Shown in pieces: positions 1 through 7,175 of a DNA stretch of 64,000 nt (position 1 is the first letter of the stretch; every line of letters begins with the position of its first letter). Under the pieces are notes generated by a model, which was not told where the DNA came from, did no database searches, and saw nothing but the letters and a program-made list of their open reading frames with translations. A program made the position numbers and the translations under genes. Source of the stretch: Nocardiopsis suaedae (GTDB lineage: Bacteria > Actinomycetota > Actinomycetes > Streptosporangiales > Streptosporangiaceae); the NCBI RefSeq assembly GCF_027706745.1, contig NZ_JAQFWP010000008.1:62001-126000 (forward strand), in the 5' to 3' direction.

Positions 1-1
1 C

Positions 2-361
2 AAGGCCTACCGCCCGACCGGCGCCGGGCGGGAGGAGTTCGGCTCCTGGATGGCGGCGCCGCCGACCGGCTCCGACGCGGAGTCCGGGGCGCTGGCCCGG
101 CTGTACTTCCTCGGCCTGCTCGAGGAGGCCGAACGCCTGCCGGTCCTGCGCGGCATCGAGGAGCGCCTGGAGGGGGACCTCGCCGCGCTGCAGGACCTCG
201 ACCGGGGCCTGGACACCCGCGACGTCCCCGAGGGGCTGCACGAGGTCTTCGCCTACCAGCGCGCGACGCTCGACTACGGTCTCGCGGCGAACCGCTTCGC
301 CCTCGGGCGCTTCCGCGCCCTCATCGACCGCCACGAACGCGGAGAGCCGCCGCGCGACTGA
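2..361 (+). CDS. PadR-family transcriptional regulator, C-terminal part
   Basis: The frame is open from the left edge, so most of the N-terminal winged helix lies outside the window. The first visible residues (YRPTGAGREEFGSW) match the end of the PadR winged helix, where the family has Y-x-LTxxGR-x(4)-W. The remaining ~100 residues are helical, with repeated ERLP, RLEGDLAAL and RFRALIDRHE segments, and match the Vir_act_alpha_C dimerisation region. PadR proteins are usually autoregulated repressors of small-molecule exporters or detoxification genes, but the target lies outside the view. The start is missing, so the length cannot be judged. Confidence 0.75.
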   Translation, partial: KAYRPTGAGREEFGSWMAAPPTGSDAESGALARLYFLGLLEEAERLPVLRGIEERLEGDLAALQDLDRGLDTRDVPEGLHEVFAYQRATLDYGLAANRFALGRFRALIDRHERGEPPRD

Positions 362-461
362 CGGAGAGGCGGCCGGGTCCGGTCCGCGGGGATGCGCGAC
401 GGGGCGGGGAACCGGCGGTGCGGACGGAGGGTCGAAAAGGGGAAGCGACGCAGGAGGTCGG

Positions 462-2027
462 ATGTCCCCTCAGGAATCCCCGCGCCCGAACGCCGACGCC
501 ACGGACGGCGGAGCAGGTGTGCCCCTGGGCCGTACCGACCCGGCCTTGAGGCGGCTGTTGTTTCGGGCCTTTCCCTCGCTCGACGCCGTCATCGCCCGGC
601 ATGGAGGGGTGCAGGCCGCCCGTGCCGCACTCGTCCGGACGGCCCGTTCCCGGGTCAAGGTCAGGGCCGTTCGGGCGATGCTGCTCATGGGGGAACTGGA
701 TCGCAGAGAAGGCGATATTGAAGCCGCCCGCTCCTGGCTCCGGCGCGCATCGGACACCGGTCCGGCATTGATTCGGCAGGCCGCCGCGTACCGGCTCGGC
801 CTATTCGAAGAAGGGCAGGGCCGAGTGGAGGCGGCCGAGGGACTATACCGGGAGCTGGCCGCCGAGGGGCATGCGGCGGTCGCTCCCCTCGCAAGGAACG
901 CCCTCGGCCGATTCGCTGAATCGGCGGGAGACGACTTCGCGGCCTTGGACGAATGGATGGCGGCTGCCGAGAGCGGCCACCCCGAGGCCGCGCCCTGGGC
1001 CTTCCTCTACATGGCCCGACTCATGAACAGGAGGGGTGAGCGTCGGTCGGCCTTGAATCTGTGGGACCGGGCGGCCTGTCTTGAGGAGCGGGGCTGTGCC
1101 GCCGTTGCTCTCTTCGAGGCGGGAAGGGCCCTCTATGCCTGGAAAGACCACCGGCAGGCGCGAAAGCGGTTCACTCGCTGTATCGACCTTGGGGTTCCTC
1201 CGACGGTGTTCCGGGCGCAGGCCTATCTCGGGCAGGTGGAGTACCTGCTCGGCGACCCGGTTGCGGCTCGTGAGCGGTTGATGTCGGCGGTCGAGTCCGG
1301 TGACGGCTTTGCACGGGCCCACGCCCAGCTCACACTCGGCCATATGGACAGTGACCAGGGACGAGTGGTGGAAGCGTCAAGATGGCACGAACGGGCGGCC
1401 GAGTCGGAGGACCTCACGCTTGCCGCAATAGCGGTGACCCGGCTGGCGGTATCGGCTCGCGAACGTGCCGCCTACGGTGAGGCGCGCCGCTGGTACTCGC
1501 GCCTGCTGGACCTGGGGGACGCGGAGCAGAGGAACATCGCCCGATTCAACCTCGCGTTCGTGGACGCGCAGGAAGGCGACCGCAGGTCGGCGCGTGAGGG
1601 ATACGCCCGCCTCGTCGAGACCGGCGATGGAGGATTGCGGGCGAACGCGATGTTCCACCTCGGGCAGATGGCCGTCGTGGACGGCGAGCCCGAGGAGGGC
1701 CGTAGGTTGCTGGAGCGGTATCTGAAACTCGACGTTTCCGAACACAGGCCTAGCGTCCTGTACTGGCTCGGCGATGCCGCCGAGCAGTTGGGGGAATCCG
1801 ATGAGGCCGTCGCGTTCTATGACCGTGCGATCGCGACCGGAGACGCGCTGGCCGCGCAGAAGGCGATGTTCGGACACGCCAGAATGGCCAATGCGAACGG
1901 AGAATTCGCTTCGGCGCGGACGTGGTTGTCCCGCATCCTGGACTTCGACGGAGGGGCCCATCCGGAGCTGGCCTCCCGGGTGCACGCGGCGCTCGACGAC
2001 CTGGACGGCGACGCCGGACACGAGTGA
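462..2027 (+). CDS. Tetratricopeptide (TPR/Sel1-like) repeat protein
   Basis: A 521-residue cytoplasmic protein with no signal peptide or membrane segment. From about residue 75 to the end it is built of 30-40-residue helical repeats with the TPR rhythm, for example AAYRLGLFEEGQGRVEAAEGL and later ARFNLAFVDAQEGDRR. Repeats of this kind make superhelical scaffolds for protein-protein contacts; the partner is unknown. The ATG follows an AGGAGG at 452-457. Codons ending in A or T (ttg, ata, cga, gat) are more frequent than in the neighbours, so the local GC is lower, which may reflect acquisition or low expression. It converges on the small toxin-like pair on the other strand. The fold is clear, the role is not. 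Confidence 0.8.
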   Translation: MSPQESPRPNADATDGGAGVPLGRTDPALRRLLFRAFPSLDAVIARHGGVQAARAALVRTARSRVKVRAVRAMLLMGELDRREGDIEAARSWLRRASDTGPALIRQAAAYRLGLFEEGQGRVEAAEGLYRELAAEGHAAVAPLARNALGRFAESAGDDFAALDEWMAAAESGHPEAAPWAFLYMARLMNRRGERRSALNLWDRAACLEERGCAAVALFEAGRALYAWKDHRQARKRFTRCIDLGVPPTVFRAQAYLGQVEYLLGDPVAARERLMSAVESGDGFARAHAQLTLGHMDSDQGRVVEASRWHERAAESEDLTLAAIAVTRLAVSARERAAYGEARRWYSRLLDLGDAEQRNIARFNLAFVDAQEGDRRSAREGYARLVETGDGGLRANAMFHLGQMAVVDGEPEEGRRLLERYLKLDVSEHRPSVLYWLGDAAEQLGESDEAVAFYDRAIATGDALAAQKAMFGHARMANANGEFASARTWLSRILDFDGGAHPELASRVHAALDDLDGDAGHE

Positions 2028-2045
2028 CCTCGGGGCGTCCAAGCC

Positions 2046-2151
2046 CGGAACCGACCACGCGCCGATGGGGACCGGGGTGGTCAGGCGTGCCGTCGATGAG
2101 GACGTGCCACTTGAGGCAGAAGCCGTGCGCGTCGGACGCCTCGATGGTCAC
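2046..2151 (-). pseudogene. Truncated duplicate of the 75-aa toxin-partner gene
   Basis: On the minus strand a GTG at 2151 overlaps the TGA of the ParE-like gene (GTGA). It opens a frame beginning MTIEASDAHGFCLKWHVLID and later PDHPG. This copies the tail of the gene at 2368-2595 (VTIEASDVDDFRRQWHALFD and later PDHPG). A 25-bp stretch of DNA is identical between the two places. The first half of the gene is missing, and the frame runs on into the antisense of the TPR gene. It is best read as a decayed tandem duplicate rather than an expressed protein. Confidence 0.6.
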
Positions 2152-2402
2152 GCTCGCGTGCGCACTGCGACGACGCGGATGCGTTCGACGTAGAACGTCA
2201 CCACTGATTCGGTGTGCTCGGTCAGCAGCACGCCGTGGTAAGGAATCGGGCCGAGGCCACCGGGCATGTGCGGGTCGACCTCCATGGTGGGATCGATCGC
2301 ACCGGCCAAGCGGAGCAACGCGTCGCCGAACTCGTCCCGGACCTTGTCGGGAAGCGCTCGGATCTGACTACGCGCCAGTGGTTCCAGGGTGATCGGGCGC
2401 AC
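2148..2402 (-). CDS. ParE/RelE-superfamily toxin-like protein
   Basis: 84 residues from a GTG start. The sequence reads LARSQIRALPDKVRDEF near the N-terminus and ends in a strand-like VVTFYVERIRVVAVRTR, the compact helix-then-sheet layout of RelE/ParE toxins, which cleave mRNA or poison gyrase. It overlaps the upstream 75-aa gene by 35 bp, so the two are translated from one message with the presumed partner first, as in many toxin-antitoxin loci. The catalytic residues of the fold vary widely and I cannot name one here. It could also be a domesticated member with no toxicity. Confidence 0.6.
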   Translation of the reverse strand: MRPITLEPLARSQIRALPDKVRDEFGDALLRLAGAIDPTMEVDPHMPGGLGPIPYHGVLLTEHTESVVTFYVERIRVVAVRTRA

Positions 2403-2595
2403 CGCCGGCGTCCTCTCCGCCCTCGTCGTCGAACAGGGCGTGCCACTGGCGGCGGAAGTCGTCCACGTCGGACGCCTCGATGGTCACGCTTCCCTCGGGG
2501 GGCGGAGCTCCCAGCACCATGCGGCCATAGCTCGCGAAGACGGCCTGGATGGTCTCGGGGTCCGTATCGCGATACGGCGTGCGTGGGGTGTCCAC
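2368..2595 (-). CDS. Small partner (antitoxin-like) of the ParE-type protein
   Basis: 75 residues from GTG at 2595, preceded by GAGGAGG. It is acidic (TDPETIQAVF; FDDEGGEDAGG) and has no recognisable DNA-binding motif. Its 3' end overlaps the ParE-like gene by 35 bp, giving tight co-expression. Acidic, small and first in the pair is the usual layout of an antitoxin, but I do not recognise the family, and the assignment rests on context. The C-terminal half occurs again as a broken copy at 2046-2151. Confidence 0.5.
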   Translation of the reverse strand: MDTPRTPYRDTDPETIQAVFASYGRMVLGAPPPEGSVTIEASDVDDFRRQWHALFDDEGGEDAGGAPDHPGTTGA

Positions 2596-2711
2596 GGGCG
2601 GCCTCCTCAGCGTTCCCAGCGATATTCATGGTAGCCGGTTCGATGCGGCGAGCACGGGGATTCCGCGCCAGAGCGGGAACCCCGGGGGCTTGCGCCCCGC
2701 TTCGTGGTGGG

Positions 2712-2726
2712 GAATGATTTTCATTC
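2712..2726 (+). promoter_or_regulatory. Zur-like operator before the methyltransferase
   Basis: The inverted repeat GAATGA-TTT-TCATTC lies 24 bp upstream of the methyltransferase start. Bases 2713-2723 (AATGATTTTCA) match the right two thirds of the actinobacterial Zur consensus TGAAAATGATTTTCA. The first four positions fit less well (GGGG in place of TGAA). An AT-rich perfect palindrome in this GC-rich DNA is unlikely to be chance. Zinc control is inference. Confidence 0.45.
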
Positions 2727-2749
2727 GCGATCAGAACAGGGGGACGGGC

Positions 2750-3559
2750 ATGTCCGGATCAGGGGTCGGCGAGGTCTTCGACGCCGGGGCGCGGGAGTTC
2801 GACGCGTGGGGTGCCCGGCTCTGGGACCCGATCGGGGAGGCCACCGTCCTGGCCTCGGAGCCGCAACCCGGGGAGCGCGTTCTGGACGCCTGCTGCGGGG
2901 CCGGGGCCTCCGCCCTTCCCGCCGCCTCGGCCGTGGCCCCCGGCGGGTCGGTCGACGCCGTGGACCTGTCCGAGGCCCTGCTGGAACAGGGACGCGCGCG
3001 TGCCGCCCGCGCCGGAGCGGACAACGTCCGCTTCGTCCGCGCCGACGCCGCCGCCTGGCCCGAACCCGGCGCCTACGACCTCGTCCAGGTCGTGCACGGC
3101 GTGGCCTTCTTCCCCGACATGGACGCCGGGACCTTAGCCCTCGTCCGCGCGCTGCGCCCCGGCGGGCGCCTGGCCGTCACCGTCTGGGCCGAGGGCGCCC
3201 TCGCCGATTTCATGACCCTGTACATCGAGGCGATCGGCACCGAGACCGGAACCCGCCCCGAGATGCCCGGCTTCCGGCAGGCCCGCGACCGCATCGCGGA
3301 CTCCGACCGGCTGGCCGCCTGGCTGGAGGGTCTGGGGGCGGACGTCGGCCACGTCGCCCGGCACGAGCACCGCATCCCCCTCGACGGGGACTCGGCCTGG
3401 GAGTTCATCCAGGGCAACGCCGCACGCGGTCTGCTGGAGGGCCTCGACGCCGCCGAGCAGGGGCGGGTCCGAACCCACCTGGCCGCCCTGATGGCCGAGC
3501 GCGGTGCGCACACCCTGGACGCCTCGTTCACCGTCGCGGTGGCCCACCGGCCCGAGTAG
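2750..3559 (+). CDS. Class I SAM-dependent methyltransferase
   Basis: 269 residues from ATG at 2750, behind AGGGGG. Motif I is VLDACCGAGASAL (about residues 44-56), the acidic end of strand 2 is VDAVDLSEAL, and NVRFVRADAAAWP follows, so SAM binding is clear. The C-terminal ~130 residues are substrate-specific and resemble UbiE/Methyltransf_25-type enzymes. A candidate Zur box lies in the promoter. Codon 129 (3134-3136) is TTA, a leucine codon that is rare in such genomes and is often a bldA-type developmental brake. The acceptor is unknown. Confidence 0.8.
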   Translation: MSGSGVGEVFDAGAREFDAWGARLWDPIGEATVLASEPQPGERVLDACCGAGASALPAASAVAPGGSVDAVDLSEALLEQGRARAARAGADNVRFVRADAAAWPEPGAYDLVQVVHGVAFFPDMDAGTLALVRALRPGGRLAVTVWAEGALADFMTLYIEAIGTETGTRPEMPGFRQARDRIADSDRLAAWLEGLGADVGHVARHEHRIPLDGDSAWEFIQGNAARGLLEGLDAAEQGRVRTHLAALMAERGAHTLDASFTVAVAHRPE

Positions 3560-3617
3560 TGCCGCCGTGTGCCGGGCCGCCCGGGGCCGTCCGCCCCGGG
3601 CGGGGGCGCGCCGCCGT

Positions 3618-4145
3618 TCAGGCCGGTGAGGCGGGGAAGCACCAGCGCGTCTGGCTGGCCGCCTCGCCGCGTCCGAAGCCGAACGCGGTCACCGGGTCGA
3701 CCCGGAAGACCAGCGCCGTGCCGTTCTCATGGGCGAATCCCCCATCACGCACCTCGAACCGCCACACCTCCCCGTACTTGGCGGCGAAGTCGTCGGCCAG
3801 CAGCGCCAGTACCGCCTCGTCGGTCACCGGGTCGACCCGGCCCTCTACCACCACGTCCAGCCCCTTGCCCAAGTCGTTGGCGCCGGTGGTGAGCGTGCAG
3901 TGCGGGTTGTGGGCCAGGTTGCGGGCCTTGCGCTCCTCGGGCCCGGTGCAGAAGTGCAGGGCGTGGTCGCGCCACACCGCGATCAGCGGCGTCACGTGGG
4001 GCCGCCCGTCCGGGCGCACCGTGGACAGCCAGTACACCCCGGCGGCCTCCAGGGCGTGCCGGGCCTGCTGCCAGGGGGTCGCCTGGGCCCCCGGCCCGCT
4101 GTAGCGCGCGTCGAGTTCGCCCGCGGGGTCCGTCCGGTCCGTCAT
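3618..4145 (-). CDS. Pyridoxamine 5'-phosphate oxidase-family (PPOX) flavoprotein
   Basis: 175 residues from ATG at 4145, preceded by GAGGAGAGG. The split-barrel signature is clear: VYWLSTVRPDGRPHVTPLIAVW, then LHFCTGPEERKARNLAHNPHC, the strands and loop that bind FMN or F420 phosphate in this family. Actinobacteria use many such proteins as F420H2- or FMN-dependent reductases or as haem or biliverdin enzymes; this sequence does not choose between them. The next genes run divergently (ArsR-SRPBCC), with about 170 bp shared between the starts. Confidence 0.8.
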   Translation of the reverse strand: MTDRTDPAGELDARYSGPGAQATPWQQARHALEAAGVYWLSTVRPDGRPHVTPLIAVWRDHALHFCTGPEERKARNLAHNPHCTLTTGANDLGKGLDVVVEGRVDPVTDEAVLALLADDFAAKYGEVWRFEVRDGGFAHENGTALVFRVDPVTAFGFGRGEAASQTRWCFPASPA

Positions 4146-4251
4146 CGCCCTCTCCTCTGCTCCGTCGCCAAGGACCTCATGCGGTAGTGACGGTGCGGGT
4201 GCCCCGAACTCATCGCTTCCCGGCCGGGTCTCCGGAATTTTTCTGCGGGGG

Positions 4252-4313
4252 TTGACACGGGCGACCCCGACGAGCATATTCAACGCAGAGGTTGAACAAC
4301 GAGAAGGTTGAAT
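4252..4313 (+). promoter_or_regulatory. Sigma70-type promoter with ArsR operator
   Basis: TTGACA (4252-4257), a 17-bp spacer and CATATT (4275-4280) form a near-consensus housekeeping promoter. Three half sites overlap and follow the -10: ATTCAAC (4278-4284), GTTGAA (4291-4296) and GTTGAAT (4307-4313). The outer two form an inverted repeat. A repressor bound here would cover the -10 and the leader, as expected for an autoregulated ArsR gene that starts at 4318. Confidence 0.75.
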
Positions 4314-4317
4314 AAGC

Positions 4318-4683
4318 ATGGCGGACGACCCGCTCAGCAAGGTGTTCGCGGCCCTGGCCGACCCCACGCGCCGGGAGATCCTGGCCCGGCTGGCCCAGGG
4401 CGAGGCCACCGTCAACGAGCTGGCCGAGCCGTTCGCGATGAGCCTGCAGGCCGTCTCCAAGCACCTGAAGGTCCTGGAACGGGCCGGGCTCATCACCCGG
4501 GGGCGCGACGCCCAGTGGCGCCCCTGCCGCCTGCAGGTCGAGCCGCTGGAGGGCGCCTCGGCCTGGATCGAGCGCTACAAGGACGTGCAGACCGACCGGT
4601 TGGACCGGCTGGCGGCCGAGATCGACCGCATCCGCACCGGGACCGGCCGAAAGCAGGCCCCAGGGCCGGAGAGAGGGCAGTGA
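4318..4683 (+). CDS. ArsR-family transcriptional repressor
   Basis: 121 residues. ALADPTRREILARLAQGE, then VNELAEPFAMSLQAVSKHLK and VLERAGLI form the ArsR winged helix, with AMSLQAVSKHLKVL as the recognition helix. No CxC metal site is present, so this is the non-metal SRPBCC-linked subclass. It is followed after one base by an AHSA1/SRPBCC gene, a pairing seen widely in actinobacteria. An inverted repeat over the promoter suggests autorepression. The inducer is unknown. Confidence 0.9.
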   Translation: MADDPLSKVFAALADPTRREILARLAQGEATVNELAEPFAMSLQAVSKHLKVLERAGLITRGRDAQWRPCRLQVEPLEGASAWIERYKDVQTDRLDRLAAEIDRIRTGTGRKQAPGPERGQ

Positions 4684-4684
4684 C

Positions 4685-5164
4685 ATGGGCAAGACCGAGT
4701 TCGTCATCGAGCCGGGACGCCAGGACCTGGTGACCGTGCGCACCTTCGACGCCCCGCGCGAGGCGGTGTTCCGCGCAATGACCGACCCCGGCCTGATCCC
4801 CCGCTGGTGGGGCCCGGCCAAGTACGAGGTCCGCGTCGAGGAGGGCGACATCCGCACCGGCGGCGCCTGGCGCTTCCTCACCTCGGGCGAGGACGGGGAG
4901 TTCAACTTCCACGGCGTCTACCACGAGGTCAGCGCCCCTGACCGGATCGTGCAGACCTTCGAGTTCGAGGGCGCGCCCGGGCACGTCTGCCTGGAGACGG
5001 TCGAGCTGGAGGACCTGGGCGGGTCGACCCGCTACCGCGCGGTGAGCGTGTTCCAGTCGGTCGAGGACCGTGACGCGATGGTGGCGAGCGGCATGGAGGA
5101 GGGCTCGGACGAAGGCCTGGAGCGCCTGGAGGAGCTGGCGTCCGAGATCGCGCGCGGCGCGTGA
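4685..5164 (+). CDS. SRPBCC/AHSA1-domain protein
   Basis: 159 residues. VTVRTFDAPREAVFRAMTDP, then LIPRWWGP and a central GGAWRFL are hallmark positions of the AHSA1 branch of the START-like (SRPBCC) fold, which forms a deep hydrophobic ligand pocket. The ATG lies 2 bp after the ArsR stop, so the two are co-transcribed. The likely role is binding or handling a hydrophobic compound sensed by the same operon. No catalytic residue can be assigned. Confidence 0.88.
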   Translation: MGKTEFVIEPGRQDLVTVRTFDAPREAVFRAMTDPGLIPRWWGPAKYEVRVEEGDIRTGGAWRFLTSGEDGEFNFHGVYHEVSAPDRIVQTFEFEGAPGHVCLETVELEDLGGSTRYRAVSVFQSVEDRDAMVASGMEEGSDEGLERLEELASEIARGA

Positions 5165-5243
5165 GGGAATGAGCGGGGCGGCGGGCCGGAGGGTCCGCCG
5201 CCCCCGCCTGCCGGCCCCGTGCCGCCGCGGTCCCGGCGCCGCT

Positions 5244-5269
5244 CCGGGGTGGTGCGTGTACCACCCCGG
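5244..5269 (+). terminator. Hairpin after the ArsR-SRPBCC operon
   Basis: CCGGGGTGGT (5244-5253) and ACCACCCCGG (5260-5269) pair perfectly around a six-base loop, 80 bp downstream of the SRPBCC stop. No U-tract follows, which is normal for this group. It could instead act as an operator of the next gene. Confidence 0.5.
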
Positions 5270-5311
5270 GGAGAGGGACCCGGTGTATGGTCCCGGGCCT
5301 GCGCCCGTCCG

Positions 5312-5317
5312 TAGCGT
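5312..5317 (+). promoter_or_regulatory. -10 element of leaderless sensor gene
   Basis: TAGCGT stands 7 bp before ATG 5325 and no Shine-Dalgarno sequence lies between, so transcription would start at or next to the start codon. No clear -35 is seen. Confidence 0.5.
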
Positions 5318-5324
5318 TCGGGGC

Positions 5325-6056
5325 ATGCAGAAGCTCATCCGGCGCCTCGGCGCCGACACCCGCTACGTCCTCATCGGCTTCCCCACCGCCGTCGTCGCCT
5401 TCGCCGTCACCGTGGCCGGGCTGGCGGCCGGCGCCGGGGCCGCGGTCGTCGTCGCGGGGCTGTTCGTGCTCTCCGGCACCCTGCTGGCCGCCCGGATGGC
5501 CGCCGCCGTCGAGCGCAACATGGTCCCCGAGGTCATCGGCCGCTCCCTGGGCGCCCCGCGCTACCGCCGCGCCCCCGCCGGGGCCTCCTGGTTCCGCACC
5601 GCCCTTACCCCGCTCACCTGCGGCCAGAGCTGGATGGACGCAGGCCACGCGCTGATCCGCCTGCCCGTCGCCACCGTCACCTTCGCCGTGCTCGCCTCCT
5701 GGTGGGCCGTGGCCCTGGCCGGGATCGCCTACCCCGTCTACGGGTGGGTGCTGTTCACCACCGTCGGGAACGACGGCGGCCTGCCCGAGCTGATCGGCCT
5801 CGGCGACTCGCAGACCGTCTCGATGCTGTTCCACACCGCCGTCGGCCTGCTCTTCGCGGCCAACCTGCCGTTCGTGGCGCGGGGGGCCGCGGGGCTCAAC
5901 GCGGCGCTCGCGCAGGCCTTCCTGTCCCCCTACGCTCCCGCCTACGAGGAGCCCGACCCCGTGCGCCCCGCCCCGAGGACCCCGGCCGCGGCCCCCGCGC
6001 CGGACACCCCTGCCGAGGCGGTGGCCCTCGGCGCCCCGCTGCACGCCGCACGGTGA
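5325..6056 (+). CDS. Stand-alone membrane sensor-domain protein
   Basis: 243 residues with a hydrophobic hairpin at about 15-55 (LIGFPTAVVAFAVTVAGLAA) and further membrane segments at about 105-140 and 160-190. RYVLIGFP near the start matches the 'putative sensor' domain that is fused in front of actinobacterial NarL-type histidine kinases. Here it is a separate gene with an Ala/Pro-rich C-terminal tail. It faces a LuxR response regulator whose kinase lies upstream, so it may supply the membrane sensing part to that pair. The ATG appears to be leaderless. Confidence 0.7.
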   Translation: MQKLIRRLGADTRYVLIGFPTAVVAFAVTVAGLAAGAGAAVVVAGLFVLSGTLLAARMAAAVERNMVPEVIGRSLGAPRYRRAPAGASWFRTALTPLTCGQSWMDAGHALIRLPVATVTFAVLASWWAVALAGIAYPVYGWVLFTTVGNDGGLPELIGLGDSQTVSMLFHTAVGLLFAANLPFVARGAAGLNAALAQAFLSPYAPAYEEPDPVRPAPRTPAAAPAPDTPAEAVALGAPLHAAR

Positions 6057-6071
6057 GCCGTCCGGCTCACC
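6052..6071 (+). terminator. Bidirectional hairpin holding both stop codons
   Basis: GGTGAGCCG-TC-CGGCTCACC is a perfect 9-bp stem. Its left arm contains the TGA of the sensor gene (6054-6056), and its right arm contains the stop of the convergent response regulator (6067-6069). Confidence 0.65.
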
Positions 6072-6765
6072 CCGGAGTGCCCTCGCTCCGCCCGGGAACC
6101 ACCAGCCCGGCCTCATAGGCCGCGACGACGAGCTGGGCGCGGTCCCGGGCGCCGAGCTTGTGCAGAAGCGCCCCCACGTGGGTCTTGACGGTCGCCCGGC
6201 TGCGCTGCAGGCGTGCGGCGATCTCGTCGTTGGACAGCCCGCGCGCGATCAGCTCCAGGACCTCCCGCTCCCGATCGGTCACGCCGTCCAGCACCGCACG
6301 CGGCGCCTCCGCGGGGCGGGCGCCCCTGGCGAAGCGCTCGACCAGGCGCCGCGTCACCGACGGGGCCAGCAGCGCCTCGCCCCCGGCCACCACCCGGACC
6401 GCGCGCAGCAGCTCCTCGGGCGGGGAGTTCTTCAGGAGGAACCCGGAGGCCCCGGCCTCCAGCGCCGCGTACACGTACTCGTCGAGGTCGAACGTGGTGA
6501 GGATCAGGACCCGCGCACCGGGCACGCCGTCGGGGCCGGTGATGGCGCGGGTGGCCTCGATCCCGTCCGTGCCGGGCATGCGCACGTCCATCAGGACGAT
6601 GTCGGGCCGCTCGGCGCGGGCGAGTGCGACCGCCTGCGCGCCGTCCAGCGCCCCGCCGACCGCCGCCATGTCCGGCGCGCTGTCCACGAGCAGGCGGAAG
6701 CTCGCGCACACCAGGTCCTGGTCGTCGGCGACGAGCACGCGCAGCGGCTCGGCCGTCCCGGCCAT
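6067..6765 (-). CDS. NarL/LuxR-type response regulator
   Basis: 232 residues from ATG 6765 behind GGGAGGAG. The receiver domain (about 7-125) has the acidic pair in VLVADDQDL, the phospho-acceptor Asp in VLMDVRMPG and the conserved Lys in FLLKNSPPEE. The C-terminal LuxR helix-turn-helix (about 160-225) reads LTDREREVLELIARGLSNDE then SRATVKTHVGALLHKLG. The kinase gene is upstream on the same strand, but 410 bp separate them. The likely target is the divergent ABC exporter at 8510-10179. Confidence 0.9.
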   Translation of the reverse strand: MAGTAEPLRVLVADDQDLVCASFRLLVDSAPDMAAVGGALDGAQAVALARAERPDIVLMDVRMPGTDGIEATRAITGPDGVPGARVLILTTFDLDEYVYAALEAGASGFLLKNSPPEELLRAVRVVAGGEALLAPSVTRRLVERFARGARPAEAPRAVLDGVTDREREVLELIARGLSNDEIAARLQRSRATVKTHVGALLHKLGARDRAQLVVAAYEAGLVVPGRSEGTPG

Positions 6766-7175
6766 ACCGTCTCCTCCCGTCGCTCCGGCCCACCGATTCC
6801 CCGCCCATCGTGCCTGCCGCGTTCGCCGACGGCCTCCGCCTCCGGAGGCGGTCCTCCGCGGTGGCCTGGGTGCCGTGGGTGGCAGGGACGGCCGGAGCCG
6901 AAGCCGCTCCCGTTGATGCGCCTCGGCCGCCCTGGGCGACCGGTCCAATGGCGGACACGGTGCGGTCCAGGGCAGTGGCGTCCGCCCTGGCCTGGTCAGA
7001 CGGCACCGACACACTCCTCAGGGGCAGAGCGCCTTTCCGGGGCGGCCCACCCGGCCACGAAGGCGCCCGCTGGAACGGTGTGCCCATCGTCCACCCGGGT
7101 CACCATGGTCTCAACGGCTCCGAGCGGCGCCGGTTCCACTGCCGGGGCCCCTCCTCCGCCTCCCGATCCTCCCGG
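6766..7175 (-). other. 410-bp gap between kinase and response regulator
   Basis: No convincing gene on either strand. It contains a perfect 16-bp palindrome (6836-6851, CCGCCTCC-GGAGGCGG) about 70 bp upstream of the response-regulator start, which may be a hairpin or binding site. Kinase and regulator genes of this class are normally adjacent, so the gap suggests a separate promoter for the regulator. Confidence 0.4.

Noticed and set aside
2549-2749. N-terminal extension of the methyltransferase to 336 residues
   Set aside because: The extension crosses the divergent promoter and the Zur-like box; ATG 2750 has a ribosome site and begins a normal methyltransferase.
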